Origin: RGIG3009 sp045578625
GTDB lineage: Bacteria; Bacillota; Clostridia; Oscillospirales; Acutalibacteraceae
DNA: 64,000 nt
Direction of reading: 5' to 3'
NCBI GenBank assembly: GCA_045578625.1
Contig: JAZNKN010000020.1
Location: forward strand, 1 to 64,000
Below the pieces are notes generated by a model that was not told where the DNA came from, made no database searches, and saw only the letters and a program-made list of their open reading frames with translations. Made by a program: the position numbers and the translations under genes. Shown piece after piece: positions 22,483-32,577 of the stretch. Every line of letters starts with the position of its first letter. Position 1 is the stretch's first letter.

Positions 22483-25400
22483 ATGAAACTCAGCAAAAAC
22501 ATCAAGAGGATCCTGTCTGTGATGCTGGCAGCGGTTATGCTGCTGGCTACACCGGTGTACGCCGCTGCAGACAATACCGTTGCTTCCGGCAGCGGTAGTG
22601 CCGCGGGCGCCTCCGGTGCGGCGGAGTTCACCGGCGAACCCTCCTATATGGAGTACTACGAGGCCTATAAGGGTCACGTAAAGCCGGGAAGCAGCATCAC
22701 CATTGACGCGATCAATGATGCCACCGCCTATGCCGACGAGGCGGAATGGCAGACCGCTCAGAAGGACGAGGACGGCAATGCCGTGCCCGGTGCCGTGTTG
22801 AGCGCGCTTAACGAATACGTTGAGTGGACGTTCGAGGTGTCGGAGTCGGGCATTTACAACATTACGCCGACTTACTATCCTCTTGACGACAAGAAGGCGT
22901 CCGGTGATACGGATAGCGAGACGGCCACCATCGGTCGTGCTATCACTGTCGATATTGCTGTCGACGGTGCGAATCCGTATACCGAGGCAAAGGCGTTCTC
23001 GCTGTCGAGAATGTGGAAGGATGCCGGCGACCCGGTCAGGGACGCGCTGGGCAACCACGTTCGTCCGCAGCAGGTCGAGGTCCAGCGTTGGATCACCGCC
23101 TCCTTCGTTAACGAGCTGGGCATGTACTCCAACCCTTATTACGTATATCTGGAAGCCGGCACACACACGCTTCGTATGACGCGTGTGCGCGAAGCTATGG
23201 CTGTCAGCAAGATCGAGATCGGCAACAACGTGAACGCGCCGACGTACGATTCGTACAAGGCTTACTACGCTGCGGGAAAAGAGGCTCACGGCGCGGATGA
23301 GTCTACCGCGAAGTTTGCGCTGCTGCAGGCGGAGAAGTCGTTCGAGAAGACCTCCTCCACCCTGTACGGTCTGATGGATCACCAAGATGCCGGCACCACG
23401 CCGAATCATCCCACGGATATGCTCATCAACACCATCGGTGGTTCCAACTGGAGCACCACCGGCCAGGCGATCACCTGGAAGGTCAACGTGGAGAAGGCCG
23501 GTTGGTACAAGTTGGCGCTGCGCGCCCGTCAGGATATCAACCAAGGCATGATCTCCTATCGCACCCTGAGCATCAATGGCGAGATTCCGTTTGCTGAGGC
23601 GGAAAATATCGCTTTCAAGTACGATTCCGATTGGCAGGTCACTGTCCTGGGCGGCGAAGAGACCCCTTGGGAGCTGTGGCTGGAGCCGGGCGACGAGCTC
23701 ACGCTGACCGTCGCTGCCGGTGAACTGTGCGACGTGCTGCGTGAGGTGCAGCAGTCGGTGTTGGAGCTTAACGAGATCTACCGTAAGATCATCGTTATCA
23801 CCGGCACCTCGCCGGACATCTATCAGGACTACTATCTGGAGGACGAGATCGAAGGTCTGCCCGACATGTTCAAGCACCAGAGCGAGCGTCTGACCGAGAT
23901 CGCCGATGATATCATCGCGGTCACAGGCAAGACCGGTTCCCAGACCTCCACGCTGTTGGAGGCTGCGGCAAGACTGAAGGTCTACTCCGGTAAATCCTAT
24001 GAGATCACCGCCGATCTTGGTGCCTTCAAGACCGGCATTGAAAGCTTGAGCTCGTTGCTGCTGTCCTTTGGCTCGCAGCCGTTGGAGATCGACTGTTTCT
24101 ATTTTGTTCCCATGGACGAGGAAGTTCCGAGCGGCAAGGCCGGCTTCTGGGAGGCGCTGTGGTACAGCATTCAGAAGTTCTTTGGCTCCTTTGTAGAAGA
24201 CTATCAGGTCGCGGGCGGCAAGGACACTGTTGAGGTGTGGGTCACCACCGGTCGTGACCAGATGCAGATCGTCAGCTCGATGATCACCGACTTTACGGCA
24301 GAGACCGGCATCTCGGTTCGCCTGAGTTTGGTTTCCACCGGTGAAACGCTGCTGGAAGCAACGATGGCCGGTAAGGGCCCCGATGCGGCGCTGATGATCG
24401 GTTATGACCAGGTCGTCAACCTCGCTATGCGTGGTGCCTTGGTCGATATGAATAAGGAAGGCTACAACATTCGCGAAAAGACGGCGGGTGTATTCACGGA
24501 GGCGGCTTGGAAGCGATTCTTCTACGAGGGCGGCTATTACGCTATCCCCGAGACGCAGGCATGGCCGATGCTCTTCTACCGCACCGATATCTTTGAGGAA
24601 CTGGATCTGGCGGTCCCCGATGATTGGGATGAATACCGCGAGATGCTGCGTACGCTGCAGGGTCAGAATCTGAACGCCGGTATGGTGGAGACCTCCTCCG
24701 GCACGCCCGGCGTTTCCGGCAGCATCGACGTGTTCCAGAGCATGCTGTTCCAGCGCGGCGGTACCTACTATAACGAGGATCGTACGGCCACGCTGTTTGA
24801 CACGCCCGAAGCTTACGATTCTTTTACGGATTGGGCAGAGTTCTATTCCAAGTACGGTGTCGAGCGCAGTATCGAGTTCTATAACCGCTTCCGTACCGGT
24901 GACGTGCCGATCGGTCTCACCACCTACAATACATACAACCAGCTGATGGCGGCAGCTCCCGAACTGCGCGGTCTGTGGGCGATGGCGCCCATCCCGGGTA
25001 TGATCCAGTACAAGAAGGATGCCGACGGCAACTACGTTCTGGACGAGTACGGTGATAAGATCGAGGCTTACGGCGAATGGAAGACCAATGCGGACGGTTC
25101 GCTGTACCGCGATGAGAACGGTCAACCGGTGCCGGTGTATGGTGAGCCTGAATACGACGAAAACGGTAATGCGACCAATCTACTGATCAACCACATGTCC
25201 GCCTCCGGCGGTACCGGTTGCATGCTGCTGAGCGCGGCCGTCAAGCGTGGTGTGGCGGACAGCGCTTTCGAATTCCTGTGCTGGTGGACGGCGACGCCGC
25301 AGCAGATTCGCTACGGTCAGGAGTTGGAAGCTACGATGGGTGTGGCGGCGCGTCATACGCCGGCTTCCATCGAAGCGTTCTACAGCATGGGCTGGACTGA

Positions 25401-25611
25401 GGAAGAACTGCAGGTGCTGGATGCGCAGCGCTTGCAGACCGACAACGTCTACTCCGTCCCCGGTGACTACCTGCTGGCTCGCTCACTGACCAACGCCCTG
25501 CGTTCCACGCTGGACGAAAAACTGGAGCCGCGCCGCACGTTGTCGAAGTACAACCGCGACATCAATTCGGAAATCACGCGCAAGCGTAAAGAGTTTGGCC
25601 TGAAATATTGA
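22483..25611 (+). CDS. Very large extracellular sugar-binding protein with N-terminal carbohydrate-binding-like domains
   Basis: A secreted protein of 1042 residues. The signal peptide (MLAAVMLLATPVYAAADN) has an AxA site and no lipobox, unlike most Gram-positive binding proteins. Residues ~50-240 and ~280-410 look like two beta-sandwich domains of carbohydrate-binding type (WTFEVSESGIYNI; ITWKVNVEKAGWYKLALRAR). A helical segment follows (about 410-520). From about 585 comes an ABC sugar-binding fold: VEVWVTTGRDQMQIVSSMI, MAGKGPDAALMIGYDQ, YYAIPETQAWPMLFYRTDIF, NHMSASGGTGCMLLSAAVK. About twice the usual length. First gene of the locus. Start at ATG 22483, since the upstream GTG has no better ribosome site. 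Confidence 0.8.
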   Translation: MKLSKNIKRILSVMLAAVMLLATPVYAAADNTVASGSGSAAGASGAAEFTGEPSYMEYYEAYKGHVKPGSSITIDAINDATAYADEAEWQTAQKDEDGNAVPGAVLSALNEYVEWTFEVSESGIYNITPTYYPLDDKKASGDTDSETATIGRAITVDIAVDGANPYTEAKAFSLSRMWKDAGDPVRDALGNHVRPQQVEVQRWITASFVNELGMYSNPYYVYLEAGTHTLRMTRVREAMAVSKIEIGNNVNAPTYDSYKAYYAAGKEAHGADESTAKFALLQAEKSFEKTSSTLYGLMDHQDAGTTPNHPTDMLINTIGGSNWSTTGQAITWKVNVEKAGWYKLALRARQDINQGMISYRTLSINGEIPFAEAENIAFKYDSDWQVTVLGGEETPWELWLEPGDELTLTVAAGELCDVLREVQQSVLELNEIYRKIIVITGTSPDIYQDYYLEDEIEGLPDMFKHQSERLTEIADDIIAVTGKTGSQTSTLLEAAARLKVYSGKSYEITADLGAFKTGIESLSSLLLSFGSQPLEIDCFYFVPMDEEVPSGKAGFWEALWYSIQKFFGSFVEDYQVAGGKDTVEVWVTTGRDQMQIVSSMITDFTAETGISVRLSLVSTGETLLEATMAGKGPDAALMIGYDQVVNLAMRGALVDMNKEGYNIREKTAGVFTEAAWKRFFYEGGYYAIPETQAWPMLFYRTDIFEELDLAVPDDWDEYREMLRTLQGQNLNAGMVETSSGTPGVSGSIDVFQSMLFQRGGTYYNEDRTATLFDTPEAYDSFTDWAEFYSKYGVERSIEFYNRFRTGDVPIGLTTYNTYNQLMAAAPELRGLWAMAPIPGMIQYKKDADGNYVLDEYGDKIEAYGEWKTNADGSLYRDENGQPVPVYGEPEYDENGNATNLLINHMSASGGTGCMLLSAAVKRGVADSAFEFLCWWTATPQQIRYGQELEATMGVAARHTPASIEAFYSMGWTEEELQVLDAQRLQTDNVYSVPGDYLLARSLTNALRSTLDEKLEPRRTLSKYNRDINSEITRKRKEFGLKY

Positions 25612-25627
25612 GAGGAGGGGTTAGATC

Positions 25628-26533
25628 ATGAGTGCTAAGAAGAAAACAGCCAGCCTGAGTGCTCAGGCGCGACAGAGCTACGTGGCGCACTATCTGATGC
25701 TGTCCCCGTTCCTCATTGCTTTTATTACCTTTACTATTCTGCCGATCCTGGCATCCATCGTGTTGAGTTTTACTAACTTCAACATGGTTCAGTTCCCCGG
25801 TTTTACCGGCATGGAGAACTACATCCGACTGCTGTTTGATGACGACGTGTACATGATCTCGCTGAAAAACACATTGATCATGGCGTTGATCGTTGGTCCG
25901 GTCGGTTACATTCTCAGTTTCGTGGTCGCTTGGTTGATCAATGAACTGGGCTACCGTCTAAGAGTTATGTACACCTTCTTCATGTACACGCCGGCTCTGT
26001 GCGGCGGTGCGGCAACGATCTGGTCGTACATATTCTCCTCGGACTCCAAGGGCTTCCTGAACGACTTGCTTCTCAAGCTTGGTATCGTCTCGGATCCCAT
26101 CCAGTGGCTGACCAACTCCGACTACACCATGACGGTTGCGATCATCGTGGCCATCTGGGGCAGCTTCGGTACCGGCTTCCTTTCCTTCGTTTCCGGTCTG
26201 CAATCCTTGGATCGCACGTTCTTTGAAGCGGCGGCCATCGACGGTCTGCGTAACCGTTGGCAGGAGCTGTACTACGTTACCTTCCCGCAGATGAAGGAAT
26301 TCCTGCTGTTCGGTGCGGTGCAGTCCATTTCCTCCGCATTCTCGATCGCTCCGACGATCACCGGTAACCCCAGTACCAACTACTCGACGCACACATTGGT
26401 CTTGCATATCCAGGACCACGCGAACGTCCGTTATGAAATGGGTTATGCTTCGGCCGCGGCCGTTGTCCTGTTCCTGCTGATGTTCCTGTCGTGGAAGCTG
26501 ATCAATAAGCTGCTGGCGAAGATCTCGGCGTAA
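25628..26533 (+). CDS. Sugar ABC transporter permease (MalF/UgpA type)
   Basis: A 301-residue membrane protein with six predicted helices. The EAA loop that docks to the ABC ATPase is visible as FFEAAAIDGLRNRWQELYYV then TFPQMKEF. It is one half of a heterodimeric channel with the next gene and is fed by the 1042-residue binding protein 17 bases upstream. GAGAGGAGGGG precedes the start. Confidence 0.93.
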   Translation: MSAKKKTASLSAQARQSYVAHYLMLSPFLIAFITFTILPILASIVLSFTNFNMVQFPGFTGMENYIRLLFDDDVYMISLKNTLIMALIVGPVGYILSFVVAWLINELGYRLRVMYTFFMYTPALCGGAATIWSYIFSSDSKGFLNDLLLKLGIVSDPIQWLTNSDYTMTVAIIVAIWGSFGTGFLSFVSGLQSLDRTFFEAAAIDGLRNRWQELYYVTFPQMKEFLLFGAVQSISSAFSIAPTITGNPSTNYSTHTLVLHIQDHANVRYEMGYASAAAVVLFLLMFLSWKLINKLLAKISA

Positions 26534-26546
26534 GGAGGGATAAGAG

Positions 26547-27443
26547 ATGGCAAAAGAAAAAGTCAAAAAACCTGTAAACCTCAAGCGGCTCAAGACTCAC
26601 CGCGTCATCCTGTCCCGTTCCAAGGGCGGTACGTTTGCGATCGGCGTTTTCGTCTCGCTGATGTCCCTGTTTATGCTGCTGCCGGTTATCTACTCGGTCG
26701 TTCAGGCTTTCAAGCCGATCGAGGAGATCTACGCGTATCCTCCGAAGTTTTTCGTGCAGAACCCCACCATCGAGAACTTCAAAATGGTTTTGAAGTTGGC
26801 CGGTAACCTGTGGGTTCCCTTCAGCCGTTACCTGTTCAACAGCTTGCTGATCGCTGTGGCGGGCACCTTTATCTCGGTGTTCATCTCCACACTGGCGGCA
26901 TATCCGCTGGCCAAGGGCCGCTTCCCGGCTCGTTCCGCGATCTCCAGCGCGATCGTTATCGCTATGTTGTTTAACGGCAGTGTTACCACGATGCCCCGTT
27001 ACCTCATCATCGCTGGTCTCGGCATGGTGGACACCTACTGGGCCGTGCTTCTCCCGGCTATGGCCGGTACGATGGGCGTTTTCTTGATGCGCCAGTTCAT
27101 GATTACCGCCATTCCGGATTCCACGCTGGAAGCGGCGCGTATCGACGGCGCTAACGAATACACCATTTTTGCTCGCATCGTCACACCCAGCGTGCGTGCG
27201 GGTTGGATGACCTTGATCATCTTCTCGTTCCAGGGCTTCTGGAACTCCACGAACGGCACCTATATTTACAGCGAAGAGCTCAAGCAGCTGCCGTCCGTGT
27301 TGTCCTCGATTGCGGCGGGCGGTATCGCACGTGCCGGTGCAAGCTCCGCGGTGGCGGTCATCATGATGCTTTTGCCGATCATCGTCTTCTTGATCTCGCA
27401 GAGCTCCATTACTGAAACGATGTCCCACTCCGGTTTGAAATAA
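26547..27443 (+). CDS. Sugar ABC transporter permease (MalG/UgpE type)
   Basis: A 298-residue membrane protein with six helices. The EAA loop is TLEAARIDGANEYTIFARIV followed by TPSVR. It has a Lys-rich N-terminal tail. Partner of the previous permease, 13 bases away. No ATPase is in the locus; a shared MsmX/UgpC-type ATPase elsewhere must drive it (known for many Firmicutes sugar transporters). Confidence 0.93.
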   Translation: MAKEKVKKPVNLKRLKTHRVILSRSKGGTFAIGVFVSLMSLFMLLPVIYSVVQAFKPIEEIYAYPPKFFVQNPTIENFKMVLKLAGNLWVPFSRYLFNSLLIAVAGTFISVFISTLAAYPLAKGRFPARSAISSAIVIAMLFNGSVTTMPRYLIIAGLGMVDTYWAVLLPAMAGTMGVFLMRQFMITAIPDSTLEAARIDGANEYTIFARIVTPSVRAGWMTLIIFSFQGFWNSTNGTYIYSEELKQLPSVLSSIAAGGIARAGASSAVAVIMMLLPIIVFLISQSSITETMSHSGLK

Positions 27444-27482
27444 CGGAAAACGTTAGTTTGCAGAAAGGTGCGTGTTTGGCCT

Positions 27483-29924
27483 ATGCCGAAGAAAACATTA
27501 GGCGCGATACTGGTAGCGGTTTTGCTGCTGGTATGTTCGCTGTCTGTCGGGGCATTGCCGGGAAACAATGTCTCGTACACGACGTATGATTATAACTTTT
27601 ATGAGGAGTCCATCGCAGCTCCCGCCGCCTATGCGCCGGCGGGACGCATCACCGGCGCTGACCTGACGGAACAGGCACATGCGGCGGGCGATACGGATGT
27701 TGACCTCAGCAGCTTCCAATATCCCACGGATATCTACCACGATGAGGAAGCAAGACTGATCTATCTGTTGGATAGCTTGAGCTCTCGCGATGATGCGGAT
27801 GCACAGTGCCGTCTGATCGTACTGAACGAGGATTATACCTATAATCGGGTCATTTACTTCGAAGAGTATTCGATGGTGCCGGTCAGCTATTCCTATTTCG
27901 ATTACGACAAGCTCTCGGTGGAGATCGTCGATCTGGTTGATGAGAACGGTAATCCCATCATGGTCAAAGAGGTTGACACGGCTCAAAGTGAATACCTCTA
28001 CGATGAAAACGGCGAGATCGTGATGGAGCAGTTGGTCAATCCGGTCACCGGCGAGCCGGTCTATAGCCCGTACGACGAGCCGATCGAGGTGGAAAAGTAC
28101 GATCCTGAAAAGACGGTCTACAAGCTGATCCCTGCTGAGATCCGCGAGGCCGAAGGTTTCACCATCGACATCGAGGGCAAGATCTACATTGCGGATACCA
28201 AGGGCGAACGCATCGCAGTCTTTACGATGTCTGAGGATCCCGCAAAGCCGAACACAGCGCAGCTGTCTTATGAGATCATCCCCGATCCGGAAGAGACCCA
28301 TCAGGACGAAGAACTGCCGTTCGACGTTTGTAAGGTCATCGTGGACAACCGCCTGAACCTGTATGCGATCGCCCGCAGCAACAATATGGGCGCGTTCGTG
28401 TTCAACAAGGATGGCGAGTATCAGCGTTTCTTCGGCGGTAACGAAGTGGAAAAGACCAGTGAGGTCGTTATGAAGTACCTCCTCCGTCCGTTCCTCACGC
28501 AGGAACAGCTGGAAGGTATGACCACCTCCACGCCGATCAATATCGCCAGCTTCGACGTTGATGAAGAGGGCTTTGTGTACACCTGTACGACGGTTGCTAA
28601 CACCACGACAGTTCCGGAGGGTGTTATCCGTAAGCTGAACTACTTGGGCAAGAATATTCTGGATTCCGAGATCATCTTCGGTGATCTGGAGTGGGATCGC
28701 CTCGGTACGAGCCAGACCAAGGTTACCAACTTCATCGATCTGGACGTGGATGAGGACGGTTTCATCAATATGCTGGATACCAACCGCGGTAAGGTCTTCC
28801 AGTACACCGAGCGCGGTGAGCTGGTCGCGGTGTTCGGTTCCTATGGCGATCAGGTCGGCACCTTCGACAAACCGGTGGCCGTTGAGTCCATTGGCAGCGA
28901 GGTTCTGGTCGTGGACGCCAACAAAAAGTTGGTTCAGATCTTCCGTCCCACCGCCTACGGTGCGCAGTACCGTAAGGCGTTGGTCAACCTGGAGGATGAA
29001 AACTACGAGGAATCGCTGAAGATCTGGAACGAGCTGTTGGCGGCCAACTCTAACAACGCACACGCCTACTACGGTATCGGCCACGTGTATGACATGATGG
29101 GCGAATACGGCAAGGCGATGCAGTACTTTAAGCTGGCCGGTGATCGTGACTCCTATTCCGGTGCGTATCTGGAATATCGTAACGAGCTGATCGAGCAATG
29201 GTTCCTGCCGGTCGTGATCCTGGTGATCGTTCTGTTCATCGCCTATCAGGTGTACAAGCGCGTTCGCAAGGAAAAGGTCAAAGAAAGAAGCACGAGCGCT
29301 TACAGTAAGTTGGAGTCCAAGTACACCTTCCCGTTGTACACGCTGTTCCATCCGGCGGATGGCTTCCAACAGCTTAAGCCGCGTAAGATCGGCTCGTGGC
29401 GCGTGGTCAGCATTCTGTTGGTGGCACTGTTCTTCGTGTTTACACTGGAGTTCTTTGCTACCGGCTTTATCTTCAATCTGAACCGTTTGTCCGAGTACAG
29501 TCTGCCCATCATGGTGCTTAAGACGATCGGCATCGCGTTCCTGTTTATCATCGCTAACTGGGCGGTGTGTACGCTGTTTAACGGCAACGGCAATCTCAAA
29601 GAGATCGCCTGCGTAACGACCTATAGCCTGCTTCCGCTCATCGGAGCAATGCTCATCAATGTTATAGCGTCTAACTTCCTGAGCATGTCAGAAGGCGCCA
29701 TTATGAACATTATTCTGGTCGTCGGCATTCTGTGGACGGTGCTTCTGCTGATCAGCGGTTTGGCTGCAATCCACGAATACACGATAACGCAATCGCTGTT
29801 CTCGACGATCGCAACCGTGATCGGTATGGCGGTCATTGTATTCCTGCTCATCATGTTCTTCAGCTTGATGCAGCAGACCCTCAGCTTCTTCCAGTCTATC
29901 ATAACCGAGCTTATCACACGCTGA
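27483..29924 (+). CDS. Membrane-anchored NHL-propeller/TPR protein with C-terminal Yip1 domain
   Basis: An 813-residue membrane protein. A signal peptide (LGAILVAVLLLVCSLSVGAL) is followed by ~470 residues of repeating strands of the NHL-propeller kind (EGKIYIADTKGERIAVF; DEDGFINMLDTNRGKVFQY; VLVVDANKKLVQIF). A TPR-like part follows at about 500-560 (NAHAYYGIGHVYDMMGEYGK), then a membrane helix (WFLPVVILVIVLFIAYQVYK), a basic linker, and a Yip1 domain with about five helices. The propeller must lie outside the membrane. It sits between the two permease pairs, so a role in substrate docking or transporter assembly is inferred. Start ATG 27483; AAGGTG is 12 bases upstream. Confidence 0.75.
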   Translation: MPKKTLGAILVAVLLLVCSLSVGALPGNNVSYTTYDYNFYEESIAAPAAYAPAGRITGADLTEQAHAAGDTDVDLSSFQYPTDIYHDEEARLIYLLDSLSSRDDADAQCRLIVLNEDYTYNRVIYFEEYSMVPVSYSYFDYDKLSVEIVDLVDENGNPIMVKEVDTAQSEYLYDENGEIVMEQLVNPVTGEPVYSPYDEPIEVEKYDPEKTVYKLIPAEIREAEGFTIDIEGKIYIADTKGERIAVFTMSEDPAKPNTAQLSYEIIPDPEETHQDEELPFDVCKVIVDNRLNLYAIARSNNMGAFVFNKDGEYQRFFGGNEVEKTSEVVMKYLLRPFLTQEQLEGMTTSTPINIASFDVDEEGFVYTCTTVANTTTVPEGVIRKLNYLGKNILDSEIIFGDLEWDRLGTSQTKVTNFIDLDVDEDGFINMLDTNRGKVFQYTERGELVAVFGSYGDQVGTFDKPVAVESIGSEVLVVDANKKLVQIFRPTAYGAQYRKALVNLEDENYEESLKIWNELLAANSNNAHAYYGIGHVYDMMGEYGKAMQYFKLAGDRDSYSGAYLEYRNELIEQWFLPVVILVIVLFIAYQVYKRVRKEKVKERSTSAYSKLESKYTFPLYTLFHPADGFQQLKPRKIGSWRVVSILLVALFFVFTLEFFATGFIFNLNRLSEYSLPIMVLKTIGIAFLFIIANWAVCTLFNGNGNLKEIACVTTYSLLPLIGAMLINVIASNFLSMSEGAIMNIILVVGILWTVLLLISGLAAIHEYTITQSLFSTIATVIGMAVIVFLLIMFFSLMQQTLSFFQSIITELITR

Positions 29925-29946
29925 TCTTAGAGAGGAGAGATTATCA

Positions 29947-32577
29947 ATGAACAAAAAGCATATCCGGTTCATTATCTGCATGATCCTCTCAATGGCGATC
30001 TTGTTGATGATGAGTGTCGGTGTGTTTGCCGACAACGAAGATACCACCCTGCCGGAAGGCGACGGCACCACCGTCGACCAGACCGAAGAAGGTGTCGAGG
30101 ACGGTACCGAAGGCGTTGAAGGCGACGATATGCCCGTGGTTGACGGTGTGACCGGTGAAGAGACCGAAAGCGACGATCGCGCCGGCGAGGGCTTCCTCGG
30201 CGAGAGCGAGATCAAGCTGGCCGCCTATGACGACTACACCTATATCTGCGGTGACCGTGAAAACGGTCTGGCTATGTACTACGACAAAAACAGCGGCATC
30301 GGTCTGTTCTATCTGGAAAAGATCGTTGACGGCAAAAAGGTCCGTTGGTACAGCACCGTGGATCAGCAGACCAGCGCGGAGGATCCCACCATCGGTGAAT
30401 CCATCCAGAATATGCGCTCGCACATCGCGATCGAAAGCGTCAGCCGTGCGGAAATGGCCAACAAGCCGTTTGCAGAAGAGCGCACCTCGCGCTACGACTG
30501 TATCGGCTTAAACGGCGAGACCATCAAAAATGTCACGGTCAAGCAGCTTTCGAACGGTCTGAAGATCACCTATCACTTTGCCGCGGTCAACATCACGGTT
30601 CCCGTGATGTACACGCTGGAGGATGGCAAATTCTACGCTACCATCGTGGTCGATGAGATCGACGACGGCGGCGCGAACGGTGAGCACGTGCTGGTCAACG
30701 TCAACGTACTGCCGGCGTTTGGTGCCGGCAATTGGAACGACAATGGCTATGTCTTGGTTCCGGATGGCAGCGGCGCGCTGATGGAGTTCAACAACGGTGC
30801 TTACCGTGAGTTGGGCTATCGCCAGTACGAGGCGATGGTCTACGGCGATGATATGGCGATCGTAGCAGACCAGCAGGTCACCTACACGGAGGATATCCGT
30901 CTTCCGGTGTTCGGTATCGTGAATACCGATACGGACACCGCCCTGTACGGTGTCATTACCGAGGGTGACGGCGCTTCCTCCATCATCGCTATGTCCGGTA
31001 ACTTCCAGTTCGGTTACAACGGCGCAAGCTCCATGTTCCACTATCGCGTGATGCAGAAGCAGTACAACCTGTTCAACAAGCGCGATGTGAACCTGATCGC
31101 TGAGCCGAAGTTTGAAAAGGGTGCGCGGTACCGCGTCCGCTACGACGTGCTGACTGGTGACGACGCCGATTACATCGGAATCGCCGCGGCGTACCGTGAG
31201 TATCTGAAGGATGACAAGGGCCTGAAGAAGGTCGAGGCAGAGCCCACGTTCCATCTGGACGCGGTCGGTGCCTTCGAGCAGGCGGCGACCTTCCTGGGCA
31301 TCATCCCGTATACCGATACGGTTTCGCTGACCACCTATGAGCAGTGCACCACCATCCTCGGCGAGCTAAACGCCGGTGGTGCCGAGCGGCTCACGCTGCG
31401 GTATCTCGGTTGGAGCGGCGACGGTATGGAAAACGCCAAGCTCCCCAAGGCGGCAAACCCCATGAACGCCCTTGGCGGCAAGAAAGGTCTGGCGGCGTTG
31501 CAGGATTACACCGCGAAGAACAACGTCGCGTTGTTCCCGGACGTGGATCTGCTCAGCTTCCGGAAGAACGGCAACGGTGTCAGCGCACGTAAAGCCGGCA
31601 TCCGCACCGTATTCGGCAAGATCTCCTATCAGCCCAAGTATATGCTGTCCACGTATGTGACGGTGCTGGAGTCCGATACCACGACCATTCTCACCCCTGA
31701 GAAGATCAACTGGGCAGCGGAGCGCTACATGGCTTCGCTGATCGAAAAAAACTTCAGCGCGGTCAGCCTGAGCACGCTGGGCGAGTATTGCTACTCCAAC
31801 TTCTACGTTGAGAACGAGCAGTATCGCTACACCTTCCCAAGCAAGGTAGAGGAAGTGCTGAAATCCTACGCAAAGACCACCAAGCTGAGTTTCGACGGCG
31901 GTAACGCTTATGTTCTGCCGTACGCCAGCTTGATCACCAACGTGCCGATCCACTCCAGTGGCTACGACGTGTTCGATTCGGACGTTCCGTTCTATCAGGC
32001 CGTGCTGCACGGCTGGGTCCCGTACACCACGGAATCCATTCCGCAGGCAGGCAACCCCGAGGTCACCTATCTGGCGGGCGTCGAGACCGGTAGCGAGCTA
32101 TTGTACCTCGGCATTTATGAAGAAGCCGATGCGCTGTTCGATACCGAGTATGATCACCTGTACGGTTCTCATTACAAGCTATGGATGAACAACGCGATCG
32201 CACAGTACAAAGAGTACATGCCTCTGTTGGAGAAGATCCACGATCAGGAGATCACCGAGCACGAGGAATTGAGATCCGGTATCCTGTCGGTCTACGTGAC
32301 CGGCTATGCTAACGGTGTTGAGGTCGTTGTCAACTACAACGACAAGGACGTGACCGTTGGTAAAGTGACCGTGCCGGCCGGCGGCTTTGTGTGGGGCACT
32401 GACCTCGATTTGGAAGCCGGTCCGGAAGAACCCGCTCCCACCCCCGAGGCCGATCCCGACCTCGGCGGGGAAGAGACGCCGGACGAGGGTACGACAGAGG
32501 AAGACGGCTCGGTGATCGAAGAAGAGCCGACCGTTGAAGACAACGAAACTGATGATGTAATCGGGGGTGAGCAATAA
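29947..32577 (+). CDS. Large secreted DUF5696-like protein, possible glycoside hydrolase
   Basis: A secreted protein of 876 residues with a signal peptide (MILSMAILLMMSVGVFADNE), an acidic Thr/Glu-rich linker (about 30-75), a beta-rich N-terminal part (about 85-400; VLVPDGSGALMEFNNG; YRQYEAMVYGDDMA) and a C-terminal part that reads like a TIM barrel (TLRYLGWSGDGMENAKLP; NNVALFPDVDLLSF; LSTLGEYCYSNF; KLSFDGGNAYVLPYA). The last 45 residues are acidic and Pro-rich. This fits the family I know as DUF5696, found beside sugar ABC genes. Conserved Asp/Glu in strand ends suggest a glycosidase; unproven. GAGAGGAGAG precedes the start; the next gene overlaps by one base. Confidence 0.7.
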   Translation: MNKKHIRFIICMILSMAILLMMSVGVFADNEDTTLPEGDGTTVDQTEEGVEDGTEGVEGDDMPVVDGVTGEETESDDRAGEGFLGESEIKLAAYDDYTYICGDRENGLAMYYDKNSGIGLFYLEKIVDGKKVRWYSTVDQQTSAEDPTIGESIQNMRSHIAIESVSRAEMANKPFAEERTSRYDCIGLNGETIKNVTVKQLSNGLKITYHFAAVNITVPVMYTLEDGKFYATIVVDEIDDGGANGEHVLVNVNVLPAFGAGNWNDNGYVLVPDGSGALMEFNNGAYRELGYRQYEAMVYGDDMAIVADQQVTYTEDIRLPVFGIVNTDTDTALYGVITEGDGASSIIAMSGNFQFGYNGASSMFHYRVMQKQYNLFNKRDVNLIAEPKFEKGARYRVRYDVLTGDDADYIGIAAAYREYLKDDKGLKKVEAEPTFHLDAVGAFEQAATFLGIIPYTDTVSLTTYEQCTTILGELNAGGAERLTLRYLGWSGDGMENAKLPKAANPMNALGGKKGLAALQDYTAKNNVALFPDVDLLSFRKNGNGVSARKAGIRTVFGKISYQPKYMLSTYVTVLESDTTTILTPEKINWAAERYMASLIEKNFSAVSLSTLGEYCYSNFYVENEQYRYTFPSKVEEVLKSYAKTTKLSFDGGNAYVLPYASLITNVPIHSSGYDVFDSDVPFYQAVLHGWVPYTTESIPQAGNPEVTYLAGVETGSELLYLGIYEEADALFDTEYDHLYGSHYKLWMNNAIAQYKEYMPLLEKIHDQEITEHEELRSGILSVYVTGYANGVEVVVNYNDKDVTVGKVTVPAGGFVWGTDLDLEAGPEEPAPTPEADPDLGGEETPDEGTTEEDGSVIEEEPTVEDNETDDVIGGEQ

